From Leeuwenhoekiella sp. (lineage in GTDB: Bacteria; Bacteroidota; Bacteroidia; Flavobacteriales; Flavobacteriaceae), in the NCBI GenBank assembly GCA_002708845.1, contig PAPI01000004.1, positions 1 through 64,000 on the forward strand: a stretch of 64,000 nucleotides of DNA, written 5' to 3'. The notes beneath the pieces are model-generated. The model was given only the letters and a program-made list of their open reading frames with translations, had not been told where the DNA came from and did not search any database. Both the position numbers and the translations under genes were made by a program. Of this stretch, positions 1 to 9,443 are shown in pieces. The first letter of the stretch is position 1. The number at the start of each line of letters is the position of its first letter.

Positions 1-33
1 GATGGCTTTTACTCTTGATGCAATGTCTGACAT
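1..33 (-). CDS. acpP: acyl carrier protein, N-terminal fragment at window edge
   Basis: Reading the minus strand from 33 gives MSDIASRVKAI before the window ends. This is the usual beginning of acyl carrier protein in Flavobacteriia, which carries fatty-acid intermediates on a phosphopantetheine arm in the cytosol. Only 11 codons are visible, so the DSL attachment serine is outside the window. The gene is divergent from purN, the arrangement I remember for this lineage. The identification rests on the N-terminus, the context and a matching promoter. Confidence 0.75.
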   Translation of the reverse strand, partial: MSDIASRVKAI

Positions 34-63
34 AATATTTAATTTTAAATTTTAATTAGGAGG

Positions 64-71
64 CAAAAATA
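64..71 (-). promoter_or_regulatory. -7 box TATTTTTG for acpP
   Basis: The minus strand reads TATTTTTG, an exact match to the Bacteroidota sigma -7 consensus TAnnTTTG, about 30 bases upstream of the acpP start. No clear -33 element was identified. Confidence 0.5.
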
Positions 72-211
72 GCAAACTTTACCGTTTTACCACATTACCA
101 GTCTAAAATGTGACGTTAATTTAAGTATTTAGTTTTTAAGTAAACACCAAAACGGGCTTTTTAAACAAAATATTATCCGTTGTTTTGCAGCCTTACAACA
201 CCTTATTTCCT

Positions 212-778
212 ATGAAACGAATTGTATTATTTGCCTCCGGAAGTGGCACAAATGCACAGCGTATTATCGAATATTTTAAAGATAATCTCGATATAGAAGT
301 CGTTTTAGTACTCAGCAATAAGCACAAAGCACAAGTGTTAGAGCGTGCCACCAAACTTAAGGTAAGTGCTTTTAGTTTTAACCGCACTGCTTTTTATGAC
401 ACCAGCCAGGTTTTAGATTTACTTAATCTCAACAAGCCAGACCTAATTGTACTTGCCGGCTTTTTATGGTTAATGCCTGAATCAATTATAAAGGCTTTTT
501 CTGGTAAAATAATCAATATTCACCCTGCATTGCTTCCGGCTTATGGCGGAAAGGGCATGTATGGTTCTCACGTTCATGAGGCAGTTGTTTCGGCAGGTGA
601 AACAGAATCTGGAATCACAATCCATCAGGTTACTGAAGAATATGACAAGGGCAGCATCCTCTTTCAGGCAAAAACACAACTCAGCCCGGAAGAAACTCCA
701 GAAAGTCTCGCTGTAAAAATTCATGAGTTGGAATACGAGCATTTTCCGCAGATAATCGAAAAGTTTTTGAATAAATAG
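212..778 (+). CDS. purN: phosphoribosylglycinamide formyltransferase
   Basis: A 188 aa protein that transfers a formyl group from 10-formyl-THF to GAR in de novo purine synthesis, in the cytosol. The N-terminus has the SGSGTN phosphate-binding loop (9-14). Asn102 and His104 in INIHPALLPA and Asp145 in EEYDKG match the catalytic Asn-His-Asp set of GAR transformylases. Length is normal for the family. The open frame extends upstream to an alternative start at 185, but ATG 212 begins MKRIVLFASGSG, where homologues start. It is near purF (2737) on the same strand but about 190 bp from the next gene, so joint transcription is not certain. Confidence 0.93.
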   Translation: MKRIVLFASGSGTNAQRIIEYFKDNLDIEVVLVLSNKHKAQVLERATKLKVSAFSFNRTAFYDTSQVLDLLNLNKPDLIVLAGFLWLMPESIIKAFSGKIINIHPALLPAYGGKGMYGSHVHEAVVSAGETESGITIHQVTEEYDKGSILFQAKTQLSPEETPESLAVKIHELEYEHFPQIIEKFLNK

Positions 779-968
779 TAACCGGTGAATTTGAAGCTTT
801 TCGCTTTGCGGGAAAGAAGAAAGCATCAAAAAACCAGATTTAAGTAATAGGATTTTTACTGAAACCTGTGCTTGGGAATCGAAGTGATGGCGAAGAAAAG
901 TTCAGAAAATAGCTGCGCTTGCAGTAAAAAGATTTCCGCCTTCGCGGAAAAGAAAAATTAATTTTTCA

Positions 969-1604
969 ATGGGTAAGAAAGAAAAGTTTTACGTCGTTTG
1001 GCAGGGTAAAAAACCAGGCATTTACACCACCTGGAAGGATTGTAAAGCTATGATAGATGGTTTTGCAGAGGCGCAGTATAAATCCTTCCCCAGTTTTCCC
1101 GAAGCCAAAGCAGCCTATAATAAAGAATATAAAGACGTAAAAGGAAGCTCTAAATCTAAGAAAGTACTTTCTGCCGCCGAAAAGGAAAAATATGGTGAAC
1201 CTAATTTATATTCTATTGCCGTAGATGCAGCAAGTTCGGGCAATCCCGGCAAAATGGAATACCGCGGTGTAGATACGCAAACAGGCAAGCAACTTTTTCA
1301 TCAGGGACCTTTTAGGCAGGGCACTAACAACATAGGTGAGTTTTTAGCACTGGTACACGGTTTGGCCTATCTCAAAAAGAAGAACAGCGACCGCATCATC
1401 TATTCAGACTCCCGAATTGCCATTGGCTGGGTTAAAAAGAAAAAATGCAATACCAAGCTTACTGAAAATGCTAAAAACAAAGACGTCTACGATTTGGTAC
1501 GCCGTGCAGAGTTTTGGCTTCAGAATAATACCTACAAAACGGCAATCGCAAAATGGGAAACCAAAGCCTGGGGTGAAATCCCTGCGGACTTTGGCCGTAA
1601 ATAG
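969..1604 (+). CDS. ribonuclease H with viroplasmin-type N-terminal domain
   Basis: A 211 aa protein that probably cleaves RNA in RNA-DNA hybrids. Residues 5-47 form the small hybrid-binding (caulimovirus viroplasmin-like) domain, with the typical start YVVWQGKKPGIYTTW. A charged linker follows (about 55-75), then an RNase H fold from about 80 to the end. Candidate metal ligands are Asp86 in IAVDAASSGNPG, Glu124 in NIGEFLAL, Asp147 in IYSDSRIAIGW and Asp207 near the C-terminus. The domain order matches RNase H1 of eukaryotes and many Bacteroidota. The 190 bp gap before it contains nothing I recognise. Confidence 0.85.
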   Translation: MGKKEKFYVVWQGKKPGIYTTWKDCKAMIDGFAEAQYKSFPSFPEAKAAYNKEYKDVKGSSKSKKVLSAAEKEKYGEPNLYSIAVDAASSGNPGKMEYRGVDTQTGKQLFHQGPFRQGTNNIGEFLALVHGLAYLKKKNSDRIIYSDSRIAIGWVKKKKCNTKLTENAKNKDVYDLVRRAEFWLQNNTYKTAIAKWETKAWGEIPADFGRK

Positions 1605-1739
1605 GCTCAGAAAGCATCCCAATCAAGAATTTAATACACCCAACTCATTCTTTTACAGCTTATTTAATATAAATAAAGACTGCTGGTAAGTTTAACGTCT
1701 ATCTACCGACCATTGTTTACAAAAGCGCAAGCAAAACTG

Positions 1740-1747
1740 TATATTTG
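1740..1747 (+). promoter_or_regulatory. -7 box TATATTTG for the PfkB kinase
   Basis: An exact TAnnTTTG match 14 bases before the ATG at 1762. A TTG at 1714-1716 is a possible -33 element with a rather long spacing of about 23 bases. This suggests the kinase, and perhaps purF, has its own promoter. Confidence 0.5.
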
Positions 1748-1761
1748 CAAAAAATTTTTTA

Positions 1762-2685
1762 ATGCAAAAAATGGTAATTGTAGGCACCTGTGCCTTTGAC
1801 GAGATTGAATCCCCTTTTGGAAAAACCGGAAAAATTTTGGGTGGAGCCGGTACCTTTATCGGTTTGGCTGCCTCTAATTTTGAAGTAGACCAAGCAATTG
1901 TATCTGTCGTAGGTTCAGATTTCCCGCAGGAATACATTGATCTATTAAAAGACCGGGGCATTAATATGAAAGGCCTTGAGGTGGTTGAAGACGGAAAAAC
2001 CTTTTTCTGGAAAGGCCGTTATCACAACGACCTTAATTCCAGGGATACCTTAATTACCGAACTCAACACCCTTGCAGATTTTAACCCTGTTGTTCCTGAA
2101 GCATATCAGAATGCAGAAGTAGTGGTTTTGGGCAATTTGCACCCGCTTGTTCAACTTTCGGTTTTAGAGCAAATGAACCAAAAGCCCAGGCTTGCCATTC
2201 TGGATACTATGAATTTCTGGATGGACAGCGCTCTTGAAGATCTTAAAAAAGTAATCGCCCGTGTCGATGTGATCACCATAAACGATGAAGAGGCGCGTCA
2301 ATTAAGCGGCGAATATTCTTTAGTAGTGGCTGCGCAAAAAATATCAGCTATGGGACCACGCTATGTGGTGATCAAAAAAGGCGAACACGGCGCATTGTTA
2401 TTTGAAGGTGAAAAAATCTTCTTTGCACCAGCGCTTCCACTTGAAGAAGTTTTTGATCCTACCGGAGCCGGAGACACCTTTGCAGGTGGTTTTGCAGGCT
2501 ATTTGGCCAGTACCGGGGATTATTCTTTTGAGAATATGAAGCGGGCGATCATACACGGCTCCAATCTGGCTTCGTTCTGTGTAGAGAAATTTGGAACAGA
2601 GCGGATGCAGCAGCTCACGCCAGAAGAAATTGAGACACGCCTGCATAAATTTAAAGCCTTAACGCAATTTAATTTAGACCTATAA
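1762..2685 (+). CDS. PfkB-family carbohydrate/nucleoside kinase
   Basis: A 307 aa ribokinase-superfamily kinase. The PfkB signature DPTGAGDTFAGGF ends the protein core, with Asp238 as the expected catalytic base and GAGD (235-238) forming the anion hole. The N-terminal half has the family GGAG..G pattern (27-33). The substrate cannot be told from sequence. The protein lies directly upstream of purF with 51 bp between them, so a link to ribose or nucleoside phosphorylation that feeds PRPP or purine metabolism is plausible but is inference. Confidence 0.85.
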   Translation: MQKMVIVGTCAFDEIESPFGKTGKILGGAGTFIGLAASNFEVDQAIVSVVGSDFPQEYIDLLKDRGINMKGLEVVEDGKTFFWKGRYHNDLNSRDTLITELNTLADFNPVVPEAYQNAEVVVLGNLHPLVQLSVLEQMNQKPRLAILDTMNFWMDSALEDLKKVIARVDVITINDEEARQLSGEYSLVVAAQKISAMGPRYVVIKKGEHGALLFEGEKIFFAPALPLEEVFDPTGAGDTFAGGFAGYLASTGDYSFENMKRAIIHGSNLASFCVEKFGTERMQQLTPEEIETRLHKFKALTQFNLDL

Positions 2686-2736
2686 AAACCCGCGCCCTCT
2701 TCTTAACCGAAGGGGGCGCAAACATTACAACAAGCT

Positions 2737-4635
2737 ATGAGTGACGCCATTAAGCATGAATGCGGAATTTCATTAATACGCCTCCTGAAACCCCTCGAAT
2801 ATTACAAGGAGAAATACGGGACAGCATTTTATGGAGTAAATAAAATGTACCTGATGATGGAAAAGCAGCACAACCGCGGTCAGGACGGTGCAGGCTTTGC
2901 CAGTATAAAGTTAAATATGGCTCCCGGTGAGCGTTACATTAGTAGACAACGCTCTGTAGCCCAGCAGCCCATACAAGACATTTTTGCTCAGATAAACACC
3001 CGTATAAACGAGGTGATGCGCGAAAACCCGGAATATGCAGAAGATGTTGCGCTGCAGAAGAAGCATGTGCCTTATATTGGCGAGTTGCTTTTGGGTCACG
3101 TGCGCTATGGTACTTTTGGTAAAAACAGCGTTGAGAGCGTTCACCCGTTTTTGAGACAAAATAACTGGATGCATCGCAATCTGATAGTTGCCGGTAATTT
3201 TAATATGACTAATGTTTTTCAGCTATTTAATAAGCTGGTAGAATTGGGTCAACATCCTAAAGAAAAAGCAGACACCATCACCGTGATGGAAAAAATAGGT
3301 CACTTTCTGGATGATGCGGTTGCCAAAGTTTACAAAAAACTCAAGAAAGAAGGCTATTCAAAATTTGAAGCCTCGCCGCTTATCGCAGAGCGCCTTAATG
3401 TTGCTAAAATTTTAAAGAAAGCTTCAAAAGACTGGGACGGGGGTTATACGATGGCCGGACTTCTAGGGCACGGTGATTCTTTTGTATTACGCGATCCTTC
3501 TGGGATACGCCCGGCATATTATTATAAGGATGATGAAGTGGTGGTTATCGCCAGTGAACGACCGGTTATTCAAACCGTTTTCAACGCAAACTTTGAAGAC
3601 GTTCACGAGTTAGATCCCGGTCACGCCATGATCATCAAAAAAAGTGGATCAACTTCTATTGAAAAAATTCAGGAACCGCACGAGCGTAAGGCCTGCTCTT
3701 TTGAACGCATTTACTTCTCCAGAGGAAGCGATGCAGAGATCTATCAGGAGCGAAAAGAGTTGGGACGACTGCTTATGCCCGAAGTGTTGAAGCATATTGA
3801 TCACGATACGCAAAATACCGTATTCAGCTATATTCCCAACACTGCTGAAACCTCGTTCTATGGAATGGTTGAGGCTGCACAGGCTGAGCTCGACAAGCAA
3901 AAAGCTGATGAAATTTTAGCTCGCAGAAGTGAACTCGACAAAGCCGGACTAGAAGAAATTCTATCCAAAAAATTACGCACTGAAAAGATTGCTATAAAGG
4001 ATGTAAAACTGCGTACTTTTATTACAGAGGATAGCAGCAGAGACGATTTGGTTGCCCACGTTTATGATGTTACTTACGGCGTAGTCAAAGAGACTGATAA
4101 CCTTGTGATCATTGATGACAGTATCGTACGGGGTACCACGCTAAAGAAAAGTATTATCAAGATGCTTTCCAGACTAAACCCTAAAAAAATAGTGGTGGTA
4201 TCTTCTGCTCCCCAAATACGCTACCCGGACTGTTACGGTATCGATATGGCAAAGCTTCAGGACTTCATTGCCTTTAGAGCTGCTGTAGATTTACTTAAAG
4301 AACACGGGAAGGAAGCAATTATTGATGATGTTTATCAAAAATGTTTGAGTCAGGTTGATTTTAAAGATGATGAAGTAATCAATTACGTAAAAGAAATTTA
4401 TGCTCCATTTACAGACGAACAAATTTCTGATAAGATTGCTTTGTTATTAAAAGATGAAAGTATAAAACCTGAGGTAAGTGTTATTTATCAAAAAGTTGAT
4501 AATTTACATAAGGCCTGTCCTAAAAACTTGGGTGACTGGTACTTTACTGGAGATTACCCCACAGCAGGAGGTAATCGTGTTGTAAATCGTGCTTTTATCA
4601 ATTATGTGGAAGGAAATTTAAAAAGAGCCTATTAA
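2737..4635 (+). CDS. purF: amidophosphoribosyltransferase-like protein, long Bacteroidota form
   Basis: Probably makes phosphoribosylamine from PRPP and glutamine, the committed step of purine synthesis. Residue 9 is a Cys in HECGIS, the position of the Ntn glutaminase nucleophile, preceded by a short peptide that would have to be removed. NRGQDGAGFAS (about 47-57) and GHVRYGTFG are glutaminase-domain motifs. The PRPP loop VIIDDSIVRGTT lies near residues 456-467. At 632 aa it is over 100 residues longer than E. coli PurF (about 505 aa), with extra helical sequence before the PRPP loop and at the C-terminus. I recall long forms in Bacteroidota. A regulatory or divergent role cannot be excluded. 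Confidence 0.88.
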   Translation: MSDAIKHECGISLIRLLKPLEYYKEKYGTAFYGVNKMYLMMEKQHNRGQDGAGFASIKLNMAPGERYISRQRSVAQQPIQDIFAQINTRINEVMRENPEYAEDVALQKKHVPYIGELLLGHVRYGTFGKNSVESVHPFLRQNNWMHRNLIVAGNFNMTNVFQLFNKLVELGQHPKEKADTITVMEKIGHFLDDAVAKVYKKLKKEGYSKFEASPLIAERLNVAKILKKASKDWDGGYTMAGLLGHGDSFVLRDPSGIRPAYYYKDDEVVVIASERPVIQTVFNANFEDVHELDPGHAMIIKKSGSTSIEKIQEPHERKACSFERIYFSRGSDAEIYQERKELGRLLMPEVLKHIDHDTQNTVFSYIPNTAETSFYGMVEAAQAELDKQKADEILARRSELDKAGLEEILSKKLRTEKIAIKDVKLRTFITEDSSRDDLVAHVYDVTYGVVKETDNLVIIDDSIVRGTTLKKSIIKMLSRLNPKKIVVVSSAPQIRYPDCYGIDMAKLQDFIAFRAAVDLLKEHGKEAIIDDVYQKCLSQVDFKDDEVINYVKEIYAPFTDEQISDKIALLLKDESIKPEVSVIYQKVDNLHKACPKNLGDWYFTGDYPTAGGNRVVNRAFINYVEGNLKRAY

Positions 4636-4755
4636 AAACACCCTTTAACTGATAATAACGCATTTGGTCTAAAAGTTTTGGCAGCTAGACCATCATTGTA
4701 ATACTTTAGTATCTGCCATAACATAAGTAGGTTAAGTTCATGGTAGATTTGGGGC

Positions 4756-4784
4756 AAAAAAGGTGGATTTCTTCCACCTTTTTT
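4756..4784 (+). terminator. strong intrinsic terminator after purF
   Basis: A perfect 12-bp stem (AAAAAAGGTGGA pairing with TCCACCTTTTTT) with a 5-base loop. Its arms end in A and T tracts, so it can act in both directions. It lies 120 bp after the purF stop. Its 3' arm is also the beginning of the first copy of the downstream tandem repeat. Confidence 0.8.
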
Positions 4785-5190
4785 ATTTGGATCAAATCGG
4801 GATGGCGAGCACAGCACAACTGCATTCCTCCATAAAATATTTAAAATCTATTTAAAAAGCAACAGGAAAAAAACAGGCTGCGAGCCGTTTCTCAACCCCC
4901 CTGATTTCTTCCACCTTTTTTATTTGTACCAAATCGGGGTGGCGAGCAATACGCAGTTTAACTATACTACAATTGAGTCACAAATAAAAAATCAAGTTCA
5001 CACCGAAAAAACAAAAACTGCGAGCCGCTTCCAATTTCCGCATTCTTCCACCTTTTTTATTTGCACCAACTTGGGGTGGCGAGGAAAACACTGTTTTCAA
5101 AGAATCATTAAGCCGCCAAAAAAATATTGCGCACCTTTTCCAACTTAAGCATTCTTCCACTTTATACTCAAAATTTCAGGGTGGCGAGCA
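4769..5190 (+). repeat. four imperfect tandem repeats, about 136-bp period
   Basis: A conserved block of about 42 bp begins TTCTTCCACCTTTTTTATTTG and ends GGGGTGGCGAGC. It starts near 4769, 4905, 5042 and 5151, so the spacings are about 136, 137 and 109 bp. A second block resembling CTGCGAGCCGCTTCC precedes copies 2 and 3, with a weaker version before copy 4. Sequence between the blocks is diverged. CCACC and GGTGG inside each block could pair as a stem. No reading frame is conserved across copies, so this looks like a non-coding tandem duplication. Confidence 0.7.
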
Positions 5191-5374
5191 AATCATCCTT
5201 AAAAATGCTATAAGCTTAAAACAACTGAGTTGAGCTCAAAATCAATAATCGCCTTCAGCCAGCTTCAACATCAGTTTTCTTCCTCTTTTAGTATCAATTT
5301 GGTGATAGCCATCAATTAGCCGAAAATTATCGATTTGGTAATTTCACAGGAAGAGCCGCGAGAAGGATAATAGT

Positions 5375-5467
5375 GAAAATCCCACAGCCCCACTTTCTGG
5401 GGTGAGGAATTGTAACGAATAGCCTGCCTTCGGCAAAGGTAAACCTGGCCCGAAGGGTTCGCTACAA
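5375..5467 (+). ncRNA. structured-RNA-like element, copy A
   Basis: This stretch shares a chain of conserved pieces with 46592-46703: GGATAnnAGTGAAAATCC, then GGGG, then ATTGnAACGnATAGCnTGCC, then GGCCCGA, with variable hairpins between. Visible hairpins are TGCC-TTCG-GCA and AGG-TAAA-CCT. Similar blocks recur in intergenic regions of Flavobacteriia. From memory it may correspond to the Rfam Flavo-1 motif, which I could not check. The transcribed strand is unknown; the conserved pieces are written here on the plus strand. Confidence 0.5.
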
Positions 5468-5486
5468 GAAAAATAATCAGCATAAA

Positions 5487-5513
5487 AAAACCCGGTCTTT
5501 AAAACCGGGTTTT
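5487..5513 (-). terminator. intrinsic terminator of sodA
   Basis: A perfect 10-bp stem AAAACCCGGT/ACCGGGTTTT with a 7-base loop. On the minus strand it is followed by a run of seven T residues, 20 bp after the sodA stop codon. Confidence 0.85.
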
Positions 5514-5532
5514 CAAAATCAGTTAATTCTAA

Positions 5533-6141
5533 TTATTTATTTTGTGCATACCGACTGGAAACTTCTTTCCAGTTGATTACATTAAAAAAGGCATCGATAT
5601 ATTCAGGACGCTTATTTTGATATTTCAAGTAATATGCGTGTTCCCATACATCAAGACCAAGTATTGGTGTTCCACCGCAACCTACTCCAGGCATAATTGG
5701 GTTATCCTGATTAGATGTCGAGCATACTTCTACTTTTCCACCTTCATGAACACACAGCCAGGCCCATCCTGAACCAAATTGTCCTCCGGCTGCAGTTGAA
5801 AATTTGTCTTTAAAAGCTTCAAATGAACCAAAAGCCGAATTGATTGCTTCTGCAAGTTCGCCACTTGGCTCTCCACCTCCATCAGGAGACATTACTTCCC
5901 AGAATAAACTGTGGTTGTAAAAACCTCCACCGTTATTACGTACTGCCTTATTAGACATATCCAGATTAATTAGGATGTTTTCAATGGTTTTACCTTCAAG
6001 ATCTGTGCCTTCAATAGCAGCATTAAGTTTGCTGGTATACCCGGCGTGATGCTTATCGTGGTGAATTTCCATGGTTTGAGCATCTATATGAGGCTCTAAT
6101 GCGTCTTTGGCATATTTTAATTTCGGAAGTTGAAATGACAT
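5533..6141 (-). CDS. sodA: superoxide dismutase, Mn/Fe family
   Basis: A 202 aa cytosolic enzyme that dismutates superoxide. The metal ligands are visible as His27, His77 ([11 protein letters not shown]), Asp164 and His168 ([11 protein letters not shown]). GGG before the second ligand and Gln121 in [10 protein letters not shown] are the pattern usually seen in manganese enzymes, so I favour Mn or cambialistic use. The frame stays open up to 6213, but ATG 6141 gives [18 protein letters not shown], the normal start of the family. A -7 box lies 36 bases upstream and a terminator follows. Confidence 0.95.
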   Translation of the reverse strand: MSFQLPKLKYAKDALEPHIDAQTMEIHHDKHHAGYTSKLNAAIEGTDLEGKTIENILINLDMSNKAVRNNGGGFYNHSLFWEVMSPDGGGEPSGELAEAINSAFGSFEAFKDKFSTAAGGQFGSGWAWLCVHEGGKVEVCSTSNQDNPIMPGVGCGGTPILGLDVWEHAYYLKYQNKRPEYIDAFFNVINWKEVSSRYAQNK

Positions 6142-6176
6142 ATGTATGATTTTTTCGTTAATATATAGTTCTTCAC

Positions 6177-6184
6177 CAAAGATA
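6177..6184 (-). promoter_or_regulatory. -7 box TATCTTTG for sodA
   Basis: An exact TAnnTTTG match on the minus strand. It lies inside the upstream extension of the frame, which supports translation starting at 6141 rather than 6213. Confidence 0.5.
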
Positions 6185-6302
6185 ACAATAACAGTAGGGT
6201 ATCGAAAGTTCACGGTGTTATAATACTCTTAAGGTTTAGGCGATTATAAGCTATAGCGTTTATTTGGGTTGCGTTGCCTGCCAGAATTAGTATCTTCATC
6301 CT

Positions 6303-9300
6303 ATGGAAAATGAAGCAGCATTTTTAATCTATAATGCTTCGGCTGGTGCCGGAAAAACTTTTACGCTTGTTAAGAATTATCTGGTGATTCTGTTTAAAAG
6401 CTCTAATGAATTTAAGTACCGGCGTATACTGGCCATCACTTTTACTAATAAGGCGGTTGCTGAAATGAAAACGCGTATAGTGGAAAGTCTGCAGGAGTTT
6501 ACTCAGGATAGTATCTTTGAAAATCCCGGACCGCTCTTACTGGCTGTTGAAGAAAAAACCGGTCTTGAGCGCAAGTTTATACAGCAAAAGGCCCAGCGGC
6601 TTCTTAAAAATATCATTCAGGATTTTGCTTCTTTTGACGTGGTAACTATAGATACATTTACCCATCGCATTATTCGAACCTTTGCTTACGATTTAAAGAT
6701 TCCACAAAACTTTGAGGTAGAACTAAACACTCAGGAGGTACTTGAGCAGGCCGTAGACAGACTCATTGATAAAACCGGCAGTGACAAGCAGATAACTAAC
6801 ATTCTTATTGATTATGCTCTTGAAAAAACTGATGAAGATAAAAGTTGGGACATTGCCCGCGATTTTTATGAAATCAGCAAACTGCTGCTTCGTGAAAACG
6901 ACCTCAACTACCTAAAACTACTTGAGTCTAAAAGCCTGGAAGATTTTACAGCCCTAAAAAAAAGCATCTCTAAAAGACTCAAAAACCTGAAGGAAAAAAT
7001 TAGCAGCTCTGCACAGGCGATGCTTGATTTCTTCGATAGCGAGGGTCTGGAAGACGCCCATTTCACCCGTAAATCCCTTCCTAATGCTCTACGCAAATTG
7101 GCTTCAGGTGATCTCACTATCAACTTAAATACCAAGTGGGTTGAAAATTTAGGCGCAGAACCTTTGTATACCAAAAACCAAAAAGAACCCATCAAAGCAA
7201 TTTTAGATGGAATAAGCGGTGAAATCGCATCGCAGTTCAGTACAATTAAATCGTACATTCTAAAGTATGGGCTGAATGCAGAGATTTATAAGAAAATCAC
7301 GCAGCTTTCGGTCTTACAGGCAATAAATAAAGAGGTTCAGAAAATAAAAGAGGAAAATAATCTCGTGCTGATTTCAGATTTTAACCAGCTTATAAACAGC
7401 CAGATCATCAATCAGCCCACACCTTTTATTTATGAGCGCCTGGGTGAGCGCTACGAAAATTACTTTATTGATGAGTTTCAGGATACTTCAAGGTTACAAT
7501 GGCAAAATCTGGTTCCTCTTATTGATAATGCACTGAGTACCTATACTCAGGAAGAAAACTTAAACAGTCTAATGCTTGTGGGTGACCCGAAGCAGGCTAT
7601 ATACCGCTGGAGAGGTGGTGATGCTGACCAGTTTATCGCACTGGCAGGAAGAGTAAACCCATTTCAAAATGAGAATAAAAAAGTTTTTAATCTGCCGCGC
7701 AACTACAGGAGTTATTCTGAAATCATTTCTTTCAATAATGCGTTTTTTACTAAAATTGCTAAACTATTTGAAAATCCGGACTACGAGGCAATCTATAAAA
7801 CCGGAAATGCCCAGGAACTCAATTCCCGAACAGGAGGTTTTGTTTCCTTGAATTTTGTGGAAGTTGGTACAAAAGCCGAAACGACACCGCAATATCTGGA
7901 TGAAGTGATAACGACTATTGCAAACTGTCTGAAAAATGGATTTCAACTTCGAGATCTATGCATTTTGGTTAGGCGTAATAGTGAAGGGGTTGAAATTGCT
8001 CAGAAACTTCAGGAAGAAAATATTCCTGTAATTTCAAGTGAGAGTTTATTGCTTTCTCAATCACCGGAAGTCGATTTCCTAACAAACATATTGCATTTTA
8101 TAGTAGAGCCCGGTTCTAATGCGATTGCCATTAAAGTTTTGGAATATATCGCTGCAAACTTTTATGAGCTTGAAGACACGCATGGCTTTTACTCAAAATA
8201 CATAAGCCTTAAAGGCCAGGAATTATTTGAAGCCGCACTGCCTGTAGATTTACATTTTGATATACAATTTTGCAGCGCTTTACCTTTATATGAATCTGCA
8301 GAGTATATCGTAAGATCTTTCGGCCTTCAAAAGGAGGGGGGATCTTACATTCAATTTTTTCTGGATGCTATTTTTGACTTCTCTCAAAAACATACGGGAG
8401 GTTTACCCGAATTTCTAAATTGGTGGGAGCTAAAAAAAGATAGACTAAGCATTAGCACACCTCCCGAAGCTGAAGCTGTTCAAATTATGACCATTCATAA
8501 AGCAAAAGGTCTTGAATTCCCGGTTGTAATTTACCCTTTTGCAGACACTCAGCTATATCCTAATAATGCTGATAATTATAATTGGTATTTACCCGAAGAA
8601 GGAGAATTTGGGGATTTTGATGCATTACTCATAAATCAAAACTCCAAACTGAAAGAATTCAACGAGCAAACGGCTTCTTTGTATGATACAAGACGTAGCG
8701 AACAGCAACTTGACAGTTTAAACATTTTATATGTTGCACTGACCAGAAGCATTGAGCAATTACACATTATAAGTTGTACAGCTAAGAATTCTCATACGAT
8801 AAACACGTTTGCCGATTTGTTGTTCAATTACGCTACAGGACATTCTCAATTTGATAAAGAGAGATGTTGTTTAGCTTTAGGGTCTGAAAAGCGTATTTCT
8901 AAGATTAAGAATAAACAAACCAATTCGCAAAATCTAAGGTTAATTTCATCAGCTAAAGAAGACCATAATATCGCGATGGTAATTCAGGAACTGAGGAATA
9001 CAGAATCAGATCGTGCCGCAGCTGTTGATTTCGGGAATGTGATGCATAATTTACTGGCCGAAATTACTGAATTCAAAGATGTTGATCACGTATTGAGAAA
9101 AGCTCAGAGCAAAGGTATTATTACATCAGAAACACAGTCTAACCTGAAAGCACAAATTGAAGAGTTAATAAATGAGGTTCAGTCTGAAGGTTATTTTAAT
9201 ACTAAGCATAAAACCCTAAACGAAAGAGACATTCAATTGGATCATCAGATTATCAGACCAGACCGCATTGAAATTAATTCTGATAACGAAGTACTTATTT

Positions 9301-9443
9301 TAGACTACAAAACGGGGCTTTCACAAGATACACATCATCAACAAATAGCTTTCTATGCAAAAAGTCTGGAGAAATTGGGCTTTAAAGTCGTAAAGAAAGG
9401 GCTCTATTATCTTAACAACGACGCTAAGCTCATTTTACTTTAA
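6303..9443 (+). CDS. addA: AddA/RecB-like UvrD-family helicase-nuclease
   Basis: A 1046 aa superfamily-1A helicase for double-strand break end processing. Walker A is ASAGAGKT (12-19). Later motifs are TFTNKAVAEMK, IDTFTHRIIRTFA, FIDEFQDTSRLQW (about 388), GDPKQAIYRWRGGD, TIHKAKGLEFPVV and LYVALTRS. A PD-(D/E)XK nuclease follows at the C-terminus, with PDRIE and LILDYKTG near 999-1006, the AddA order. The partner AddB-like nuclease is at 12664 on the same strand, separated by two OmpA genes. I expect the two proteins to form the AddAB equivalent of RecBCD. A degenerate -7-like TATCTTCA lies just before the ATG. Confidence 0.88.
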   Translation: MENEAAFLIYNASAGAGKTFTLVKNYLVILFKSSNEFKYRRILAITFTNKAVAEMKTRIVESLQEFTQDSIFENPGPLLLAVEEKTGLERKFIQQKAQRLLKNIIQDFASFDVVTIDTFTHRIIRTFAYDLKIPQNFEVELNTQEVLEQAVDRLIDKTGSDKQITNILIDYALEKTDEDKSWDIARDFYEISKLLLRENDLNYLKLLESKSLEDFTALKKSISKRLKNLKEKISSSAQAMLDFFDSEGLEDAHFTRKSLPNALRKLASGDLTINLNTKWVENLGAEPLYTKNQKEPIKAILDGISGEIASQFSTIKSYILKYGLNAEIYKKITQLSVLQAINKEVQKIKEENNLVLISDFNQLINSQIINQPTPFIYERLGERYENYFIDEFQDTSRLQWQNLVPLIDNALSTYTQEENLNSLMLVGDPKQAIYRWRGGDADQFIALAGRVNPFQNENKKVFNLPRNYRSYSEIISFNNAFFTKIAKLFENPDYEAIYKTGNAQELNSRTGGFVSLNFVEVGTKAETTPQYLDEVITTIANCLKNGFQLRDLCILVRRNSEGVEIAQKLQEENIPVISSESLLLSQSPEVDFLTNILHFIVEPGSNAIAIKVLEYIAANFYELEDTHGFYSKYISLKGQELFEAALPVDLHFDIQFCSALPLYESAEYIVRSFGLQKEGGSYIQFFLDAIFDFSQKHTGGLPEFLNWWELKKDRLSISTPPEAEAVQIMTIHKAKGLEFPVVIYPFADTQLYPNNADNYNWYLPEEGEFGDFDALLINQNSKLKEFNEQTASLYDTRRSEQQLDSLNILYVALTRSIEQLHIISCTAKNSHTINTFADLLFNYATGHSQFDKERCCLALGSEKRISKIKNKQTNSQNLRLISSAKEDHNIAMVIQELRNTESDRAAAVDFGNVMHNLLAEITEFKDVDHVLRKAQSKGIITSETQSNLKAQIEELINEVQSEGYFNTKHKTLNERDIQLDHQIIRPDRIEINSDNEVLILDYKTGLSQDTHHQQIAFYAKSLEKLGFKVVKKGLYYLNNDAKLILL

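Larger units (their letters stand above)
4636..5486. other. gene-free interval between purF and sodA
   Basis: No credible gene is present here. Short open frames on both strands simply run through repeated sequence. The interval holds a 12-bp-stem terminator (4756-4784), a set of imperfect tandem repeats (4769-5190) and a structured-RNA-like element (5375-5467). The stretch 5191-5374 shows nothing I can name. Confidence 0.6.

Noticed and set aside
23-180. TAnnTTTG promoter for purN
   Set aside because: I saw no exact match on the plus strand before 212.
4924-5160. Short open frames on both strands downstream of purF
   Set aside because: They run through the tandem repeats and are not conserved between copies.
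4769-5190. CRISPR array
   Set aside because: The repeats are about 42 bp, diverged and spaced about 95 bp apart with no cas genes.
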